A stretch of DNA of 64,000 bases from an uncultured Coriobacteriaceae bacterium. GTDB lineage: Bacteria > Actinomycetota > Coriobacteriia > Coriobacteriales > Atopobiaceae. The notes under the pieces are model-generated. The model ran no database searches, was not told where the DNA came from, and saw only the letters and a program-made list of their open reading frames with translations. Where the stretch lies: NCBI GenBank assembly GCA_902801175.1, contig CADCHF010000002.1, positions 1 to 64,000 on the forward strand, given 5' to 3'. The position numbers were made by a program, and so were the translations under genes. Numbering within the stretch: position 1 is the stretch's first letter; each line of letters opens with the position of its first letter. Shown here one piece after another: positions 23,365-31,878 of this stretch.

Positions 23365-24582
23365 TTACGCCGCCTCGTCGAGCTCCTCCTCGGGCAGACC
23401 CGTCTTCTCTACGCCCTCGCCGTAGATGGTCGTCCAGTCGTCGCGCATAGAGATGCCGACCCAGCTCTGTCCCTCCACCTCATCGCGCATCGAGGCGGCC
23501 TTCTTGGCGTCGCCGTACTCGCGCTCGGTGTCATCGGCAATCACGAGGAAGCCCAGACCCTGATGGTTGGGGTTGACCGTCACGTAGTTGAGCATGGCAA
23601 AGTCACCGCTGCTGTTGCCAAAGGCCAGCACGGGCACACGACCAATCTCGTTTTGGATAGCGATGACCTTGTTGGTCTTGCCCGTCTCAATTACATGCGG
23701 GGCAACAATTACCAGCTCGTCGTCCTGCGTGAAGGTGTAATCAAGCCCGTCCTTGCCATCCTGACCAGTGGCCTCGGTCACAAGGTCGGTGCCCACGATG
23801 TGGGTGGGGTCAAAGCCCGCATACTCAACGGACAGCGCACGCGACACATAGCGCTCGCAGGCCGTTACCACCCACACGTCAAAGTCGTTTGCGCGGAGGT
23901 ACTCAATGACCTCGAGCATGGGCACGTAGAACGACTGGGCGTAGGTCATGTTGGTAAAGCCGCCAACGTTGGCGCTCTCTGCAAAGCGGATGACGTCGGC
24001 CATAAGCTCAGCTGGCGTGCGTCCCTCGTAGCACTGGGCGAGCACCGTGTTAAGGTCGACGTCCTTGGGCACCACACCTGCCTCAACATCGTCCAGCACC
24101 GACTCGACGGACGCCTTCAGATCGGCTGGCGCTTCGTAACTTGGGTCTTCGAGCACGTGCCAGCAAGCAAAGACCATGTCAATGTAGATAGGCCCCTTCT
24201 CACAGATAAAGGTCCCGTCCATGTCAAAGGTGGCCACACGTTCCTCGGGAGAGAGATATCCGTCGCTGGCTGGGTCACATACATCCTCAACAAAGGACGT
24301 TAGCCTTTTGTACGCCTCGCTGTCTGGATCCCATGAGGCAAGAATCGAGCGCGTGTTGGCAGAGTCGACAAGCACGGGTGCTTCTGGCGCTGGCTCTGTC
24401 GCCTCGCTTTCGGCCTCTGCCACGGAAGTCTCAGCCTGCAAAGGCGCCTGGTCTGACGCCTTCCTCCCAGGCCCCACAAGAAAGAAGATGGCAGTGCATG
24501 CAACGCCCAGCAGCAACGCGCAGAGCGCCCACAGCAGCTTGGAGGCAGTGGTGGGCTTGTTCACATCTACTCTTGTCTTCAT
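23365..24582 (-). CDS. Membrane-anchored HAD-superfamily phosphatase
   Basis: A 405-aa protein with one N-terminal membrane helix (LWALCALLLGVACTAIFFLV), an acidic spacer, and a HAD phosphatase domain facing outside: ATFDMDGTFICEKG carries the nucleophile DxDGT, VWVVTACERY the Thr/Ser motif, and LAFGNSSGDFAML the metal-binding Asp. It resembles secreted phosphoserine phosphatase-like enzymes. Start 24582 has GGAAGG 6 bases upstream. It lies 38 bases before the prephenate-dehydratase-like lipoprotein in the same direction. Confidence 0.75.
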   Translation of the reverse strand: MKTRVDVNKPTTASKLLWALCALLLGVACTAIFFLVGPGRKASDQAPLQAETSVAEAESEATEPAPEAPVLVDSANTRSILASWDPDSEAYKRLTSFVEDVCDPASDGYLSPEERVATFDMDGTFICEKGPIYIDMVFACWHVLEDPSYEAPADLKASVESVLDDVEAGVVPKDVDLNTVLAQCYEGRTPAELMADVIRFAESANVGGFTNMTYAQSFYVPMLEVIEYLRANDFDVWVVTACERYVSRALSVEYAGFDPTHIVGTDLVTEATGQDGKDGLDYTFTQDDELVIVAPHVIETGKTNKVIAIQNEIGRVPVLAFGNSSGDFAMLNYVTVNPNHQGLGFLVIADDTEREYGDAKKAASMRDEVEGQSWVGISMRDDWTTIYGEGVEKTGLPEEELDEAA

Positions 24583-24704
24583 GAGGCACCTTCCCACTTC
24601 TGCAATACCCATGCTCGTCTTTTGCCGCGCACGGCGGCCCCATGGGCGAGCCACGCTAAGTGTACGGCACCTCAATCATAAGCCTGCCTCTGCGGCAATT
24701 TGGC

Positions 24705-25337
24705 CTAGGATTCGAGCGTGGACCAGCTCACGCCCTGGATGCTTGCGGTGCTTACGGCTAGGTCCGCCACGGCATCGGCCACGTCCTCGGCATTCTCGTC
24801 AGGCACGGCGCCGTCAAAGGTAATGAGGTAGTCAAAGTCCCCGAGCGTGGCAGTGCAGTCCGTCTCGTTGCCGTTGACCACCATGGCGCCGGTCATAAAG
24901 GTGAAGCCCTGAGACGTTAGCTCGGCCCCCGTCTTGCCGGCAAGGGCGGCAATCGCCTCGTCGTCAAGCGGCTCAAGGACATCTGCCTTGGTCACGGCAA
25001 GCGGCGAGAGCAGCTCCTCCACCTTGTCCTGGCTTTCGAGCCACACTGCGTTGAGCTCGTCTGCCATTCCGGGCTCAAGAGCGGCCTCGGCACGCCACCA
25101 CGTGCCGTCGCTATTGAACGCACAAACATAGTGCTGCTCGTCAAAGGTGGAGGACATGTCATCAGGCTCTGCGGCAAAAACGTCGCCGAGCGTGGCAAAG
25201 CTCGTTGCGTCCGCAGAGGCAGCAGCCTCGGTGGCAGCACCATCGCCTGCCCCGCCCGCTTGGCCGCAAGCAGCCAGCGCAACTGGCGCCGCAAACACGA
25301 GTGTCATGGACAACGCAAGGCTCATAAGCTTCTTCAT
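24705..25337 (-). CDS. Lipoprotein of unknown function
   Basis: A 210-aa exported protein: MKKLMSLALSMTLVFAAPVA then the lipobox ALAAC, an Ala/Gly-rich linker, and a domain with FDEQHYVCAFNSDGTWWRAE, then ETDCTATLGDFDYLITFDG. Two Cys in the mature part may pair. No family is recognised. Start 25337 has GGGAG upstream. First gene of a run of three exported proteins on this strand. Confidence 0.65.
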   Translation of the reverse strand: MKKLMSLALSMTLVFAAPVALAACGQAGGAGDGAATEAAASADATSFATLGDVFAAEPDDMSSTFDEQHYVCAFNSDGTWWRAEAALEPGMADELNAVWLESQDKVEELLSPLAVTKADVLEPLDDEAIAALAGKTGAELTSQGFTFMTGAMVVNGNETDCTATLGDFDYLITFDGAVPDENAEDVADAVADLAVSTASIQGVSWSTLES

Positions 25338-25509
25338 GGATATCGCTCCCCTCCCAGAGTGCCAGCCATACATAATCGGTTTCTAACTCGTTTGCCAGAC
25401 AATCCTTTTACGCTCTCACATGTTGGATGCGCTCACGTTTTTTATGGCCGTGCCGAAAAAACCGATAAGCAGCAATATGGGAAAACCTGCGGTTTGTCGC
25501 ACGTACAGC
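25338..25509. other. Divergent intergenic region
   Basis: No gene is seen. A weak partial match to the shared promoter (TGAGCG, 17 bases, CGTA; 25435-25409, minus strand) faces the lipoprotein; it lacks the AC of the -35 element and is not called. Confidence 0.3.
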
Positions 25510-25536
25510 TGAGACGGCCGCCCTTGTTTGCTCGTA
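25510..25536 (+). promoter_or_regulatory. ECF-type promoter (TGAGAC-17-CGTA) before peptide 3 operon
   Basis: TGAGAC (25510-25515), 17 bases, CGTA (25533-25536). It is followed by a long leader of about 208 bases before the peptide start, longer than at the other sites. Confidence 0.6.
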
Positions 25537-25743
25537 AAATAGATAGTACTGATGCGACCAGAAGAACTTGCGTGAGCTACGAGGGTCTGACTCCAAACAA
25601 TCGCAAGCCACTCGGTCGCAGCGCACGACAACCGAAGAGACCAGCCGTCCCCCAACCTCAACGGCCAACCATCACGCAGAGGAATATCTTTTGGCCAGGA
25701 CAAAGGCCATCTAAACGAGCGGCAACGACACGGAGGCAACCCC

Positions 25744-25929
25744 ATGGAATCCAAGAAGCTCAACGAGGAGCAGCGCGATGCCATCCGCGACTGCAACTCA
25801 GCCGAGGACCTGCTCGATGTCATGAAAAGCGGGATCATAGAGCTTGAGGACTGGCAGCTGGAGCACGTAGTGGGCGGTATTGACGCCGCATTTGATCCGC
25901 GTGAGCTGTTTGGCATAGAGCTGCCCTAA
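25744..25929 (+). CDS. Nif11-like double-glycine peptide 3
   Basis: A 61-aa peptide: NEEQRDAIRDCNSAEDLLDV then IIELEDWQLEHVVGG, with Gly-Gly at about residue 45, leaving a 16-residue acidic/hydrophobic end (IDAAFDPRELFGIELP). The leader is clearly similar to peptide 1. GGAGG lies 7 bases before the ATG. It heads an operon with an unknown gene and a STAS gene, tying the peptide to partner switching. The short core without Cys makes it look more like a signal than a pore-forming bacteriocin. Confidence 0.7.
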   Translation: MESKKLNEEQRDAIRDCNSAEDLLDVMKSGIIELEDWQLEHVVGGIDAAFDPRELFGIELP

Positions 25930-25962
25930 GCGTGCGTCCACAGTGGGGTAAGGAGCCCTGCC

Positions 25963-26394
25963 ATGAAGTTCAAGTATGTGCGCATACAGGGACGTGAGCT
26001 TGCATCCAACACGGGCCAGGGTGCAGGGATCTTTAGCATGTGCTGGAAGCTCATTCAGCAGGACATTATGGACGAGGAGGACGAGGCGCTCTTTAAGGAG
26101 ATTGACTCCTGGTTTGCCGAGGTGCTGCCGTTTCCCGAGCCCTGCATGCGTCGCGAGCGCGTGGTGTGCTTCTTCAAGTGCGAGAACGCCGACGAGATGA
26201 TGCGCATGATCACGCCCGCCATGTGGCTTCTTGAGCGCTACCATCACCCGTTCTACGTCGTGTACACAAACGATCCGGGTGAGATTGTCTACGAGGACGA
26301 GTACCAGGTTGCGGTTAAGGTTCCCGACGAGGTGCAGACGCTGGAGTTTCACCACCAGTGGACTGAACCAGACGGAACGATCCACGAAGGCTAG
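25963..26394 (+). CDS. Unknown 143-aa protein between peptide 3 and STAS
   Basis: No family recognised. The protein is soluble, rich in aromatic residues (MCWKLIQQDIMDEEDEALF, WFAEVLPFPEPCMRRERVVC, LERYHHPFYVVYTND) and alpha/beta by appearance, with no signal or membrane helix. AAGGAG precedes ATG 25963; the gaps to both neighbours are under 50 bases, so it is co-transcribed. A role in peptide handling or in relaying to the STAS protein is inference only. Confidence 0.6.
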   Translation: MKFKYVRIQGRELASNTGQGAGIFSMCWKLIQQDIMDEEDEALFKEIDSWFAEVLPFPEPCMRRERVVCFFKCENADEMMRMITPAMWLLERYHHPFYVVYTNDPGEIVYEDEYQVAVKVPDEVQTLEFHHQWTEPDGTIHEG

Positions 26395-26438
26395 TGCGAT
26401 AAGACTAGTGCGATAGCACGATATGAGGAGGAGCCAGC

Positions 26439-26735
26439 ATGGGATACGAACTGAAGCGGGACGGCAGCGACGCAACGCTAAAGATTCAGGGACATCTTGA
26501 CATCAAGACTTCCCCCGAGATTGACAAGTGGCTCGGGCCGCAGCTTGACGACGTGAGCTCCCTCACCATTGACCTCGCACAGGTCGACTTTGTCTCGAGC
26601 ATGGGCCTGCGCCTTCTGCTCTCCCTGCAAAAGCGCATGTCCAAGCAGGGCAGCATGCGCGTCACTAACACGCAGGAGCAGGTCATGGACCTCTTTGACA
26701 AGACAGGCTTTGATCAGATCCTCACGCTTGAGTAA
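26439..26735 (+). CDS. STAS anti-anti-sigma factor 2
   Basis: A 98-aa STAS domain: LKIQGHLDIKTSPEIDKWL, then QVDFVSSMGLRLLLSLQKRM with the target Ser in SSMGLR. GAGGAGG precedes the ATG. Third gene of the peptide-3 operon. It would be phosphorylated by a HATPase domain and freed by a SpoIIE phosphatase such as those at 29329-31836 and 33212-35830. It is more distant in sequence from STAS 1 and STAS 3 than those are from each other. Confidence 0.85.
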   Translation: MGYELKRDGSDATLKIQGHLDIKTSPEIDKWLGPQLDDVSSLTIDLAQVDFVSSMGLRLLLSLQKRMSKQGSMRVTNTQEQVMDLFDKTGFDQILTLE

Positions 26736-27089
26736 CGCCCGTACCTGCAGCCCATCCGTTGGGGACGGTCCCTCTTGGACGGCTCCGTCCCCAACGGACG
26801 GGGCGCGCGAACGCGCACGAAAACGGGAAAGGCCCTTGCCGAGTGCGCACCAAATTTCGTGCGCACTGAGTGGCTCCGTCCCAAGATTTGGTGCACACAA
26901 ACGCCGCGCGAACGCGAGTGGATCCCGTCCAAAAAGGACCCGACCCCATATCCACAAGCGAAGCCACAGCCAACTCGCAGTCTCCCCACATCTCAACCTT
27001 TCCAGAGTCTTCTTGCGCTAGGGTGAGGTGTGAGATAATCCAGACACATTTTCGAGTCTTAGAGAACAGTAACTATTGGGAGAGTTGTC
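26736..27089. repeat. REP-like cluster of inverted repeats
   Basis: A 14-bp perfect hairpin (26755-26768 with 26785-26798) may also end the operon. It is followed by two copies of the palindrome GTGCGCAC (near 26845 and 26860), an inverted pair TGCGCACCAAAT / ATTTGGTGCACA, and two copies of a CGCGCGAACGCG-like block (near 26805 and 26911). No gene. It looks like a degenerate cluster of REP elements. Confidence 0.55.
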
Positions 27090-28553
27090 ATGTCCGCACC
27101 CGACTTCAAAAGAATCCGCCTGAGCTTCTTGGTGCTGCCACTCTTGGCTATTGCCTGCGCTATTCTTTGCGCCGTACACACGAGGAGCGTGGGATCGGTG
27201 CACGAGCATCGCCTCATTGACTACAAGGGCCTTTCCATCACGAGCGACAACATTAGCGTGGACCCGCCGTCCATGGCGCGTATCCTTGACGTCCATACGG
27301 CAGAAGACGGCACGCCCGTCGTCACCATCGAGGGTCTAGAGCCGGGAAAGGGCTTTCTCCTTGTGACGCTCCCCGACCAGGGCAGCGCACGTCAGCTTCG
27401 CGTTGACCCTGGCCCCGTGGTTGTGGCCGATGGTGCAAACTTCACCGGGTGGGAGTACTTTGCCGGCAGCGTCGCCCTCTGCTTTGCCGTGGCAGGCGTC
27501 CTTTGCGCATGGGCACTGCATACGCTGCGCCGCCACTCTTGGTATGGCTACGAGATGGCAAGCTATGCCGGTGGAGCCCTCTTCTGTCTTGCGCAGGCAG
27601 CCATCTTTGGATCGCTCCTTCTTTCTAGGCGCGAGGCCACATTCACCGACTTTGCCGAGGCCGTGACCAACCTGGCCGACACCTTTGTGAGCATCATGCT
27701 TTGGCCCATGGCCGCAATGGCCCTTTTTGTCTCGGCAAGCAACGTTGCGCTCCTACGCAAGGAGGGCCGCAGCCCTCGCAACGCCCTTGGCATCGCCGCG
27801 AGCATTGCCCTGGCGCTTGCCTGCGCGGCGCTCCACGGGCTTGACTTGGCGTATCTTGCATCGACAAGCGAGGTCGGGTTCTTGTTCTGGACCCTGTTTG
27901 ACTCGGTGATTGCCATTGGTGTCTGCTATGCCATGGCCTTGCTGGCGGGCACCTGTGCCTGCGCGTATGGTGCGGCGAAGCACCTCCCATCCCATCCCCG
28001 CAGTCACCTCATCATCTGCGGATGCGGCCTTCGTGCCGATGGCACCCCCACCCCGCTGCTCGCTGGCCGCGTGGATGCCGCCCTGGCCTTCGCGCGCAAC
28101 CAGGAAGAGGCCGGCATGCCCGCACCGACCTTTGTCCCCAGTGGTGGCCAGGGGGCCGACGAGGCCTGCTCCGAGGCCGAGTCCATGCGCGGCTACCTGC
28201 TCTCTAAGGGCGTGGATGACTCCCAGATTGTGCCCGAGGCAAAGTCCACCAACACCCGCGAGAACTTTGCCTACTCGGCAAAGATCATTGTTGCGGACGG
28301 CGGAACGGCAGACCATGTAGCCTTTGCAACGACCAACTATCACGTGTTCCGTAGCTACGTGTATGCTCATGACGCTGGGCTCAACGCCGAGGGCATCGCC
28401 GCGCCCACCAAGCTCTACTTTTGGCCCAACGCGTTTTTGCGCGAGTTTGTGGGCCTGCTTGCCTCGCGCTGGCTCACCACGTTGCTCACCTATCTCGGAG
28501 TTGCGGCCATCTACCTTGTTGCAGAATACGCGCTGCTGCTTTCGCTCGGATAG
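27090..28553 (+). CDS. Membrane protein with YdcF/ElyC-type DUF218 domain
   Basis: A 487-aa protein. The N-terminus has one helix and an exposed domain of about 90 aa, then six or so membrane helices (about 115-300), a DUF218 domain (about 305-455) and a last helix. DUF218 marks: HLIICGCGLRADGTPTPLL, VPSGGQGADEACSEAESM and STNTRENFAYSAKI, TTNYHVFRS. Related proteins (SanA, ElyC, YdcF) affect envelope integrity and polyprenyl-phosphate use. GGGAG precedes ATG 27090. A terminator follows. Confidence 0.8.
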   Translation: MSAPDFKRIRLSFLVLPLLAIACAILCAVHTRSVGSVHEHRLIDYKGLSITSDNISVDPPSMARILDVHTAEDGTPVVTIEGLEPGKGFLLVTLPDQGSARQLRVDPGPVVVADGANFTGWEYFAGSVALCFAVAGVLCAWALHTLRRHSWYGYEMASYAGGALFCLAQAAIFGSLLLSRREATFTDFAEAVTNLADTFVSIMLWPMAAMALFVSASNVALLRKEGRSPRNALGIAASIALALACAALHGLDLAYLASTSEVGFLFWTLFDSVIAIGVCYAMALLAGTCACAYGAAKHLPSHPRSHLIICGCGLRADGTPTPLLAGRVDAALAFARNQEEAGMPAPTFVPSGGQGADEACSEAESMRGYLLSKGVDDSQIVPEAKSTNTRENFAYSAKIIVADGGTADHVAFATTNYHVFRSYVYAHDAGLNAEGIAAPTKLYFWPNAFLREFVGLLASRWLTTLLTYLGVAAIYLVAEYALLLSLG

Positions 28554-28594
28554 GTCACGCAACCCACCAGCGCTCGTACGGAACCACGTAAAGA

Positions 28595-28636
28595 GGCCGC
28601 CGGAACAGCTCGCTTGCTGTCCCGGCGGCCTTCTTT
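28595..28636. terminator. Terminator between converging genes
   Basis: A 15-bp stem with one mismatch (28595-28609 with 28616-28630) followed by TTCTTT; the other strand ends CTCTTTAC, so it serves both converging genes. Confidence 0.75.
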
Positions 28637-28689
28637 GTGCTAATGGGCTTTGAAGCGGCCTAGCAGCCACCCGCGCCTTTCCGCAGACC

Positions 28690-29166
28690 CTAGTCCTTGT
28701 TGTCAGTCAGCTCTTCGACCTCGACGCCCTCCTGCTCAAGCACCTCGTCCAAGGCCGCATCCTCAGCCTCAAGCTCCTCGGAGGACTTAGCAAAGACGGT
28801 CATCCAGCCTGTGGCCTTGTTACCGCTCACCTCGACGTTGTACTCACCGGGAGCCGCCTCAATCGGGAACATGATCCTACCGTCGACGTCCTCGTCATAG
28901 AGCACCGTCCCAGCGTCGTGCTCGGTAATAACAAGGTGGAAGGACCCCTTGTCCAGGCACGGGCTAATGACAATGGCATCACCATCGGCAACCGTGAGGG
29001 CGCTTTCGCAGGTAGCAACGTTGTCCTTGTTGGCATGATCTGCGGTCACCTTCACGCCGTCGGCTTCCTCAAGCATCTCGAGCTTGATCGAGCCAGAGCT
29101 GCAGGCCCCGAGCACGCAAACCATGGCCACTGCCACAGCCATCAAAAGAAACTTCTTCACCTTCAT
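28690..29166 (-). CDS. Small lipoprotein of unknown function
   Basis: A 158-aa exported protein. MKVKKFLLMAVAVAMVCVLG plus ACS is a signal peptide with lipobox (VLGAC). The mature part is a beta-rich domain (FHLVITEHDAGTVLYDEDVD, EYNVEVSGNKATGWMTVFA), possibly an immunoglobulin-like or PpiC-unrelated fold, ending in an acidic tail. AGGAGAG precedes ATG 29166. Upstream is GGGGAC-17-CGTA, a variant of the ECF-type promoter, which may place it in the same regulon. Confidence 0.65.
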   Translation of the reverse strand: MKVKKFLLMAVAVAMVCVLGACSSGSIKLEMLEEADGVKVTADHANKDNVATCESALTVADGDAIVISPCLDKGSFHLVITEHDAGTVLYDEDVDGRIMFPIEAAPGEYNVEVSGNKATGWMTVFAKSSEELEAEDAALDEVLEQEGVEVEELTDNKD

Positions 29167-29243
29167 TGGTGCTCTCCTATCGTTTGGCACCCCATGCTGT
29201 CCATAAAACAATCGACAGACTCCTCAGCAGTTCCGTATTAGTA

Positions 29244-29270
29244 TACGCGCGTGCGGGAGCAGCCGTCCCC
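29244..29270 (-). promoter_or_regulatory. Variant ECF-type promoter (GGGGAC-17-CGTA)
   Basis: On the minus strand GGGGAC (29270-29265), 17 bases, CGTATACT from 29247. It differs from the core TGAGAC in two bases but keeps GAC, spacing and CGTA. About 78 bases before the lipoprotein start. Confidence 0.4.
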
Positions 29271-29328
29271 TACCCTCAGGAACAATTGCTACGCCCGCCC
29301 GCACATCTTCGGTCTTAGACAGGAGCAA

Positions 29329-31836
29329 CTACCAGTTCTTGCGGAACGCGATCACGTTGGCATCTCCGTCGCGCAGGTAGCTCACGTCATCGGTGAGTCG
29401 CTTGACCATCAGGATTCCCAACCCGCCAATCTTTGCCTCAGCGGCAGAGGAAGGCGCGACTGGGTCCTCCTTCGCGAGCGGGTCAAAGGGAATGCCCCAG
29501 TCCGTGAGACTCACAATGAGTGAGTTGGGCTTGGCGTTGTACAGGTACTCCACCCGCACCTTGCCAGGCTGCAGCTCGCCTTCGTAGGCGTAGTTGCAAA
29601 TGTTGACGAACAGTTCCTCAACGGCGATGTCAATCTGGTGCTGCACGCTAATGGGGCAGCGACGGTCCGCAAGCTCGGTATGCAGGAGCTCATAGACCTC
29701 GTTGAGATGGTCGAGCGTGGCCGGCAGGGTCAGCGAGCCCTTGGCCACAGGCGGAACGCCGTACTCCAGGGCAAGCATTGTGATGTCGTCCGACTGCTCA
29801 GCATCCTTCTCCCACGCACGCAGCTCCGCGCTCATGGCATCGGCAAGTGCGCGAGGGTGAAGGTTGGCATGCGCGGCAAGGAAGGCCTCAAGGCGCTCGT
29901 CGCCATACTGCTCGCCAGCAGCCGAGAACGCCTCGTTGACGCCGTCGGTATACACAAAGATCTGGTCGCCTGGCGAGAGCATGATCGTCGACGAGCGATA
30001 CTTGGCCGTGTCAAAGGCGCCCAAGAAGAGGCCGCTCTTCTTGCGCAGCCAACGCCACTTGCCCATGTGGCGCAGCAGCGGAGGGTTGTGTCCGGCGTTC
30101 ACATAGGTGAGCTCGCCCGTCTCCCAGTCGAGCATGCCCGCCCACACGGTCACAAACATGCCCGCATCGTTGCTCTGGCAGAGGTGCCAGTTTGCCGTTC
30201 CAATGGCCTCGGCAAGAGGCATGCCAGCCGACACGTTGTTAGCGATCTCGGTCTTGGCGGCCATCATGAAGAGCGACGCCGGGATGCCCTTGCCCGACAC
30301 GTCGGCAACCACAAAGCACAGCGTATGCTCCCCCACGAGGAAGAAGTCATAGAAGTCGCCGCCCACCTCGCGGGCCGCATTCATGCTGGCATAAAGGTCA
30401 AAGTCGGGTATCTCGGGGAACGGCGGGAAGGTGCGAGGAAGCGCCCCCTCTTGGATGGCCCGCGCGGTCGCAAGGTCGCGGTCGATGCGCGCAGCCTCGG
30501 CAGCAATCGCGTCCTTGAGAGAGCCCACCGTGGCGTTGATGCCGTCCGAGAGCATGTCAAACTCCGCGCTGTCACGCACCTCCACGCGCTGGTCGAGGTC
30601 TCCACCCGTGATAAGCGCGAGCGTATCGTTGGTGTTCTCGACGTCTGCCACCACCGAGAAGCGCACCAGCAGGTAAACACCAGCAAAGAGCGCCGCGAGC
30701 ACCAGCTCCTCCATAAACGCCGCAAGGAGCACCGCAATCTGACCGGCAAGCTCCGCCTCGGAGAAGGGCAGCAGTGCCACAAGACGAACGCCCCTGGCAC
30801 CCTTCCAAAGAAGGTAGTAATCGCCAGTCGAGATGGTCACGCTGCCCAGTGCCCTCTCGGATATCCCTGACGTGGCCCTCCAGAGGGCTTCTTTGTCACT
30901 GGCGTTCATCCCAGAGGTGGAACGCGTCGCGAGAAACTCGCCATCGGTTGTGTAGATGGCCACCATACCGTCGTAGCCCACATGCCTGCTGCCTACCGCA
31001 AGCAAAGCGCATTCGCGCATGCCATCGGCGTAGCGCGTTGCCTGGTGAAGGTCGCCCTCTGCATCGGAGGCCGCCAGCGTCAGCGTGTTCTTTGCCTGAG
31101 ACTCGGCTATGGCGCCTTGCAGCGACGAGGTGAAGGTCACGGTCAAGGCAAGACAGGCCGAGACCACGGCGAGAAGACCGTTCTGAATCTTGCGCGTGAT
31201 AGGAGGCTTGCTCTGACCAAGATCCACGTGCTCGCCGTAAGCCACCGCGTACGCCATCGTGGCAAGCGCCACAGCGATGGCATTGCAGCCAACCATGGGC
31301 CACGAGCAGGCACGGACGACCTTGAAGGCGCGCACGGGCTCTTGCATATTGGTGAGGAAGATGAGCAGCAGGTGAAGGACCTCGGCGGTAATGCCAACCA
31401 CGGCTGCCTGCTGAACCTGCGGACGCTTTCTCTCAAAGAGGTGGCGACGCGCAAGGGCGGCATAGAAGCCCGAGCAGGCCGTGGCAACGCTGCACGCCAG
31501 GCGCGTGAACATGCCGCGCCCCCACTCGGCAGCAAACCAGCGCTCAACTCCACCCATCAGACCTGCAACGATACCCGCAGGCCCTCCAAAGAGAAGACCC
31601 GCGGCCACCGGCGCTGCGTCGCGCACGTTCATGGTGGCGTCGAGCGTCTTGATGCCAAACTCTGTGCCAAATATGGCCACCAGGCCAAACACAATGCCAA
31701 AAAAGAGCTGGCGATACCAGTAGTTCCACTTGTCAAACGAGCCGCGCCTCTCGAGCAGGCTCAGGCAGCCCGTCACGATTGCAGGGAGCACAGTCGCGAT
31801 CGAGAACTGCAAAAGAACACGGTAGGTTGAGCCCAT
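29329..31836 (-). CDS. Membrane receptor with HAMP, SpoIIE phosphatase and HATPase (1)
   Basis: An 835-aa partner-switching regulator. N-terminal region (about 1-200) resembles the 5TM-LYT receptor domain (FGTEFGIKTLDATMNVRDAA, GGPAGIVAGLMGG); then a helix, an extracellular part (about 245-375), a helix and HAMP (about 395-450). SpoIIE PP2C domain about 480-690 keeps all metal Asp: EVGGDFYDFF, VADVSGKGIPASL, VYTDGVNEAF, SDDITML. The last 130 aa are a RsbW-like HATPase (DIAVEELFVNICNYAY with the E-x3-N box, GGLGILMVKRL). Both the kinase and the phosphatase for a STAS protein are thus in one chain. The start has GAGAGG upstream. It follows the VanY-like gene by 43 bases. Confidence 0.9.
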   Translation of the reverse strand: MGSTYRVLLQFSIATVLPAIVTGCLSLLERRGSFDKWNYWYRQLFFGIVFGLVAIFGTEFGIKTLDATMNVRDAAPVAAGLLFGGPAGIVAGLMGGVERWFAAEWGRGMFTRLACSVATACSGFYAALARRHLFERKRPQVQQAAVVGITAEVLHLLLIFLTNMQEPVRAFKVVRACSWPMVGCNAIAVALATMAYAVAYGEHVDLGQSKPPITRKIQNGLLAVVSACLALTVTFTSSLQGAIAESQAKNTLTLAASDAEGDLHQATRYADGMRECALLAVGSRHVGYDGMVAIYTTDGEFLATRSTSGMNASDKEALWRATSGISERALGSVTISTGDYYLLWKGARGVRLVALLPFSEAELAGQIAVLLAAFMEELVLAALFAGVYLLVRFSVVADVENTNDTLALITGGDLDQRVEVRDSAEFDMLSDGINATVGSLKDAIAAEAARIDRDLATARAIQEGALPRTFPPFPEIPDFDLYASMNAAREVGGDFYDFFLVGEHTLCFVVADVSGKGIPASLFMMAAKTEIANNVSAGMPLAEAIGTANWHLCQSNDAGMFVTVWAGMLDWETGELTYVNAGHNPPLLRHMGKWRWLRKKSGLFLGAFDTAKYRSSTIMLSPGDQIFVYTDGVNEAFSAAGEQYGDERLEAFLAAHANLHPRALADAMSAELRAWEKDAEQSDDITMLALEYGVPPVAKGSLTLPATLDHLNEVYELLHTELADRRCPISVQHQIDIAVEELFVNICNYAYEGELQPGKVRVEYLYNAKPNSLIVSLTDWGIPFDPLAKEDPVAPSSAAEAKIGGLGILMVKRLTDDVSYLRDGDANVIAFRKNW

Positions 31837-31878
31837 TAATGCTTCCTCTCCCCGCTTCTTCCCTCAAAAGCACGAGGC

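Noticed and set aside
29638..30870. A 410-codon open frame on the plus strand
   Set aside because: It lies wholly antisense to the SpoIIE receptor 1 gene; no motif, no ribosome site. Long antisense frames are common in this high-GC DNA (also 15260-16354 minus, 37398-38693 plus, 38596-40236 plus, 55496-56968 plus).
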